Positions 6,278 to 6,364 of a stretch of DNA of 6,364 bases are shown here, in pieces. The stretch's first letter is position 1. Every line of letters starts with the position of its first letter. The stretch comes from Lysobacterales bacterium. Its GTDB lineage: Bacteria; Pseudomonadota; Gammaproteobacteria; Xanthomonadales; Xanthomonadaceae. Position numbers and translations under genes: made by a program. The stretch lies in contig JAATFS010000140.1 in assembly GCA_015655035.1 (NCBI GenBank), positions 1 to 6,364 of the forward strand, read 5' to 3'. Below the pieces are notes generated by a model. The model was not told the DNA's origin and made no database searches. It was given only the letters and a program-made list of their open reading frames with translations.

Positions 6278-6364
6278 GGTGCGCTGTCGCCTGTGGGTGA
6301 AGAGACCGCAGAAAGTAAGGGATGCGGGCCACTTGTTCCAGCGCTTTCCTCAACGCGCCAGGCG
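6278..6364 (-). other. Upstream region of cycA, cut by the window edge
   Basis: These 87 bases precede cycA on the minus strand. A possible -35-like TTGAGG lies near 6349-6354, but no matching -10 follows at 16-18 bases. A TACTTT near 6318 has only a poor upstream partner. I call no promoter. No coding frame is evident. Confidence 0.4.

Overview
The window is GC-rich proteobacterial chromosome. Codon use is strongly GC-biased. The trehalase and the D-serine/D-alanine/glycine transporter read like gammaproteobacterial proteins. From the trehalase sequence style, and from short repeats with a GGGACTTCRGTCC core, I infer a member of the Xanthomonadales, for example the Rhodanobacteraceae or Xanthomonadaceae. 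This is recognition by eye, not a database match.

Layout from left to right: (1) bases 1-134 hold the last 43 codons of a plus-strand M16-type zinc peptidase-like protein. (2) Bases 154-260 hold a cluster of short inverted repeats, probably REP-like and possibly ending the peptidase transcript. (3) About 540 bases (255-798) have no confident gene; the only candidate is a 65-codon minus-strand ORF at 382-579. (4) A minus-strand gene (799-1821) encodes a 340-residue membrane-anchored, proline-rich protein of unknown function with a TonB-like N-terminal layout. (5) A 316-base divergent intergenic region follows. (6) A complete plus-strand periplasmic trehalase, treA (2138-3790), carries all the GH37 signatures. 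(7) A minus-strand CorA-type divalent cation channel (3830-4741) converges on treA with 39 bases between the stops. (8) A 156-base spacer contains a probable cycA terminator hairpin and a candidate corA promoter. (9) A complete minus-strand cycA amino-acid transporter (4898-6277) is followed by 87 bases of its upstream region.

The genes do not look like one pathway. treA supplies glucose from periplasmic trehalose, corA carries Mg2+/Co2+ across the inner membrane, and cycA imports D-serine, D-alanine and glycine by proton symport. corA and cycA point the same way, but a hairpin and a candidate promoter lie between them, so separate transcription is likely. I found no CRISPR array, tRNA, rRNA, insertion sequence, phage gene or defence system. 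The least explained parts are the 340-residue anchored protein, the repeat cluster and the gene-poor stretch between them.
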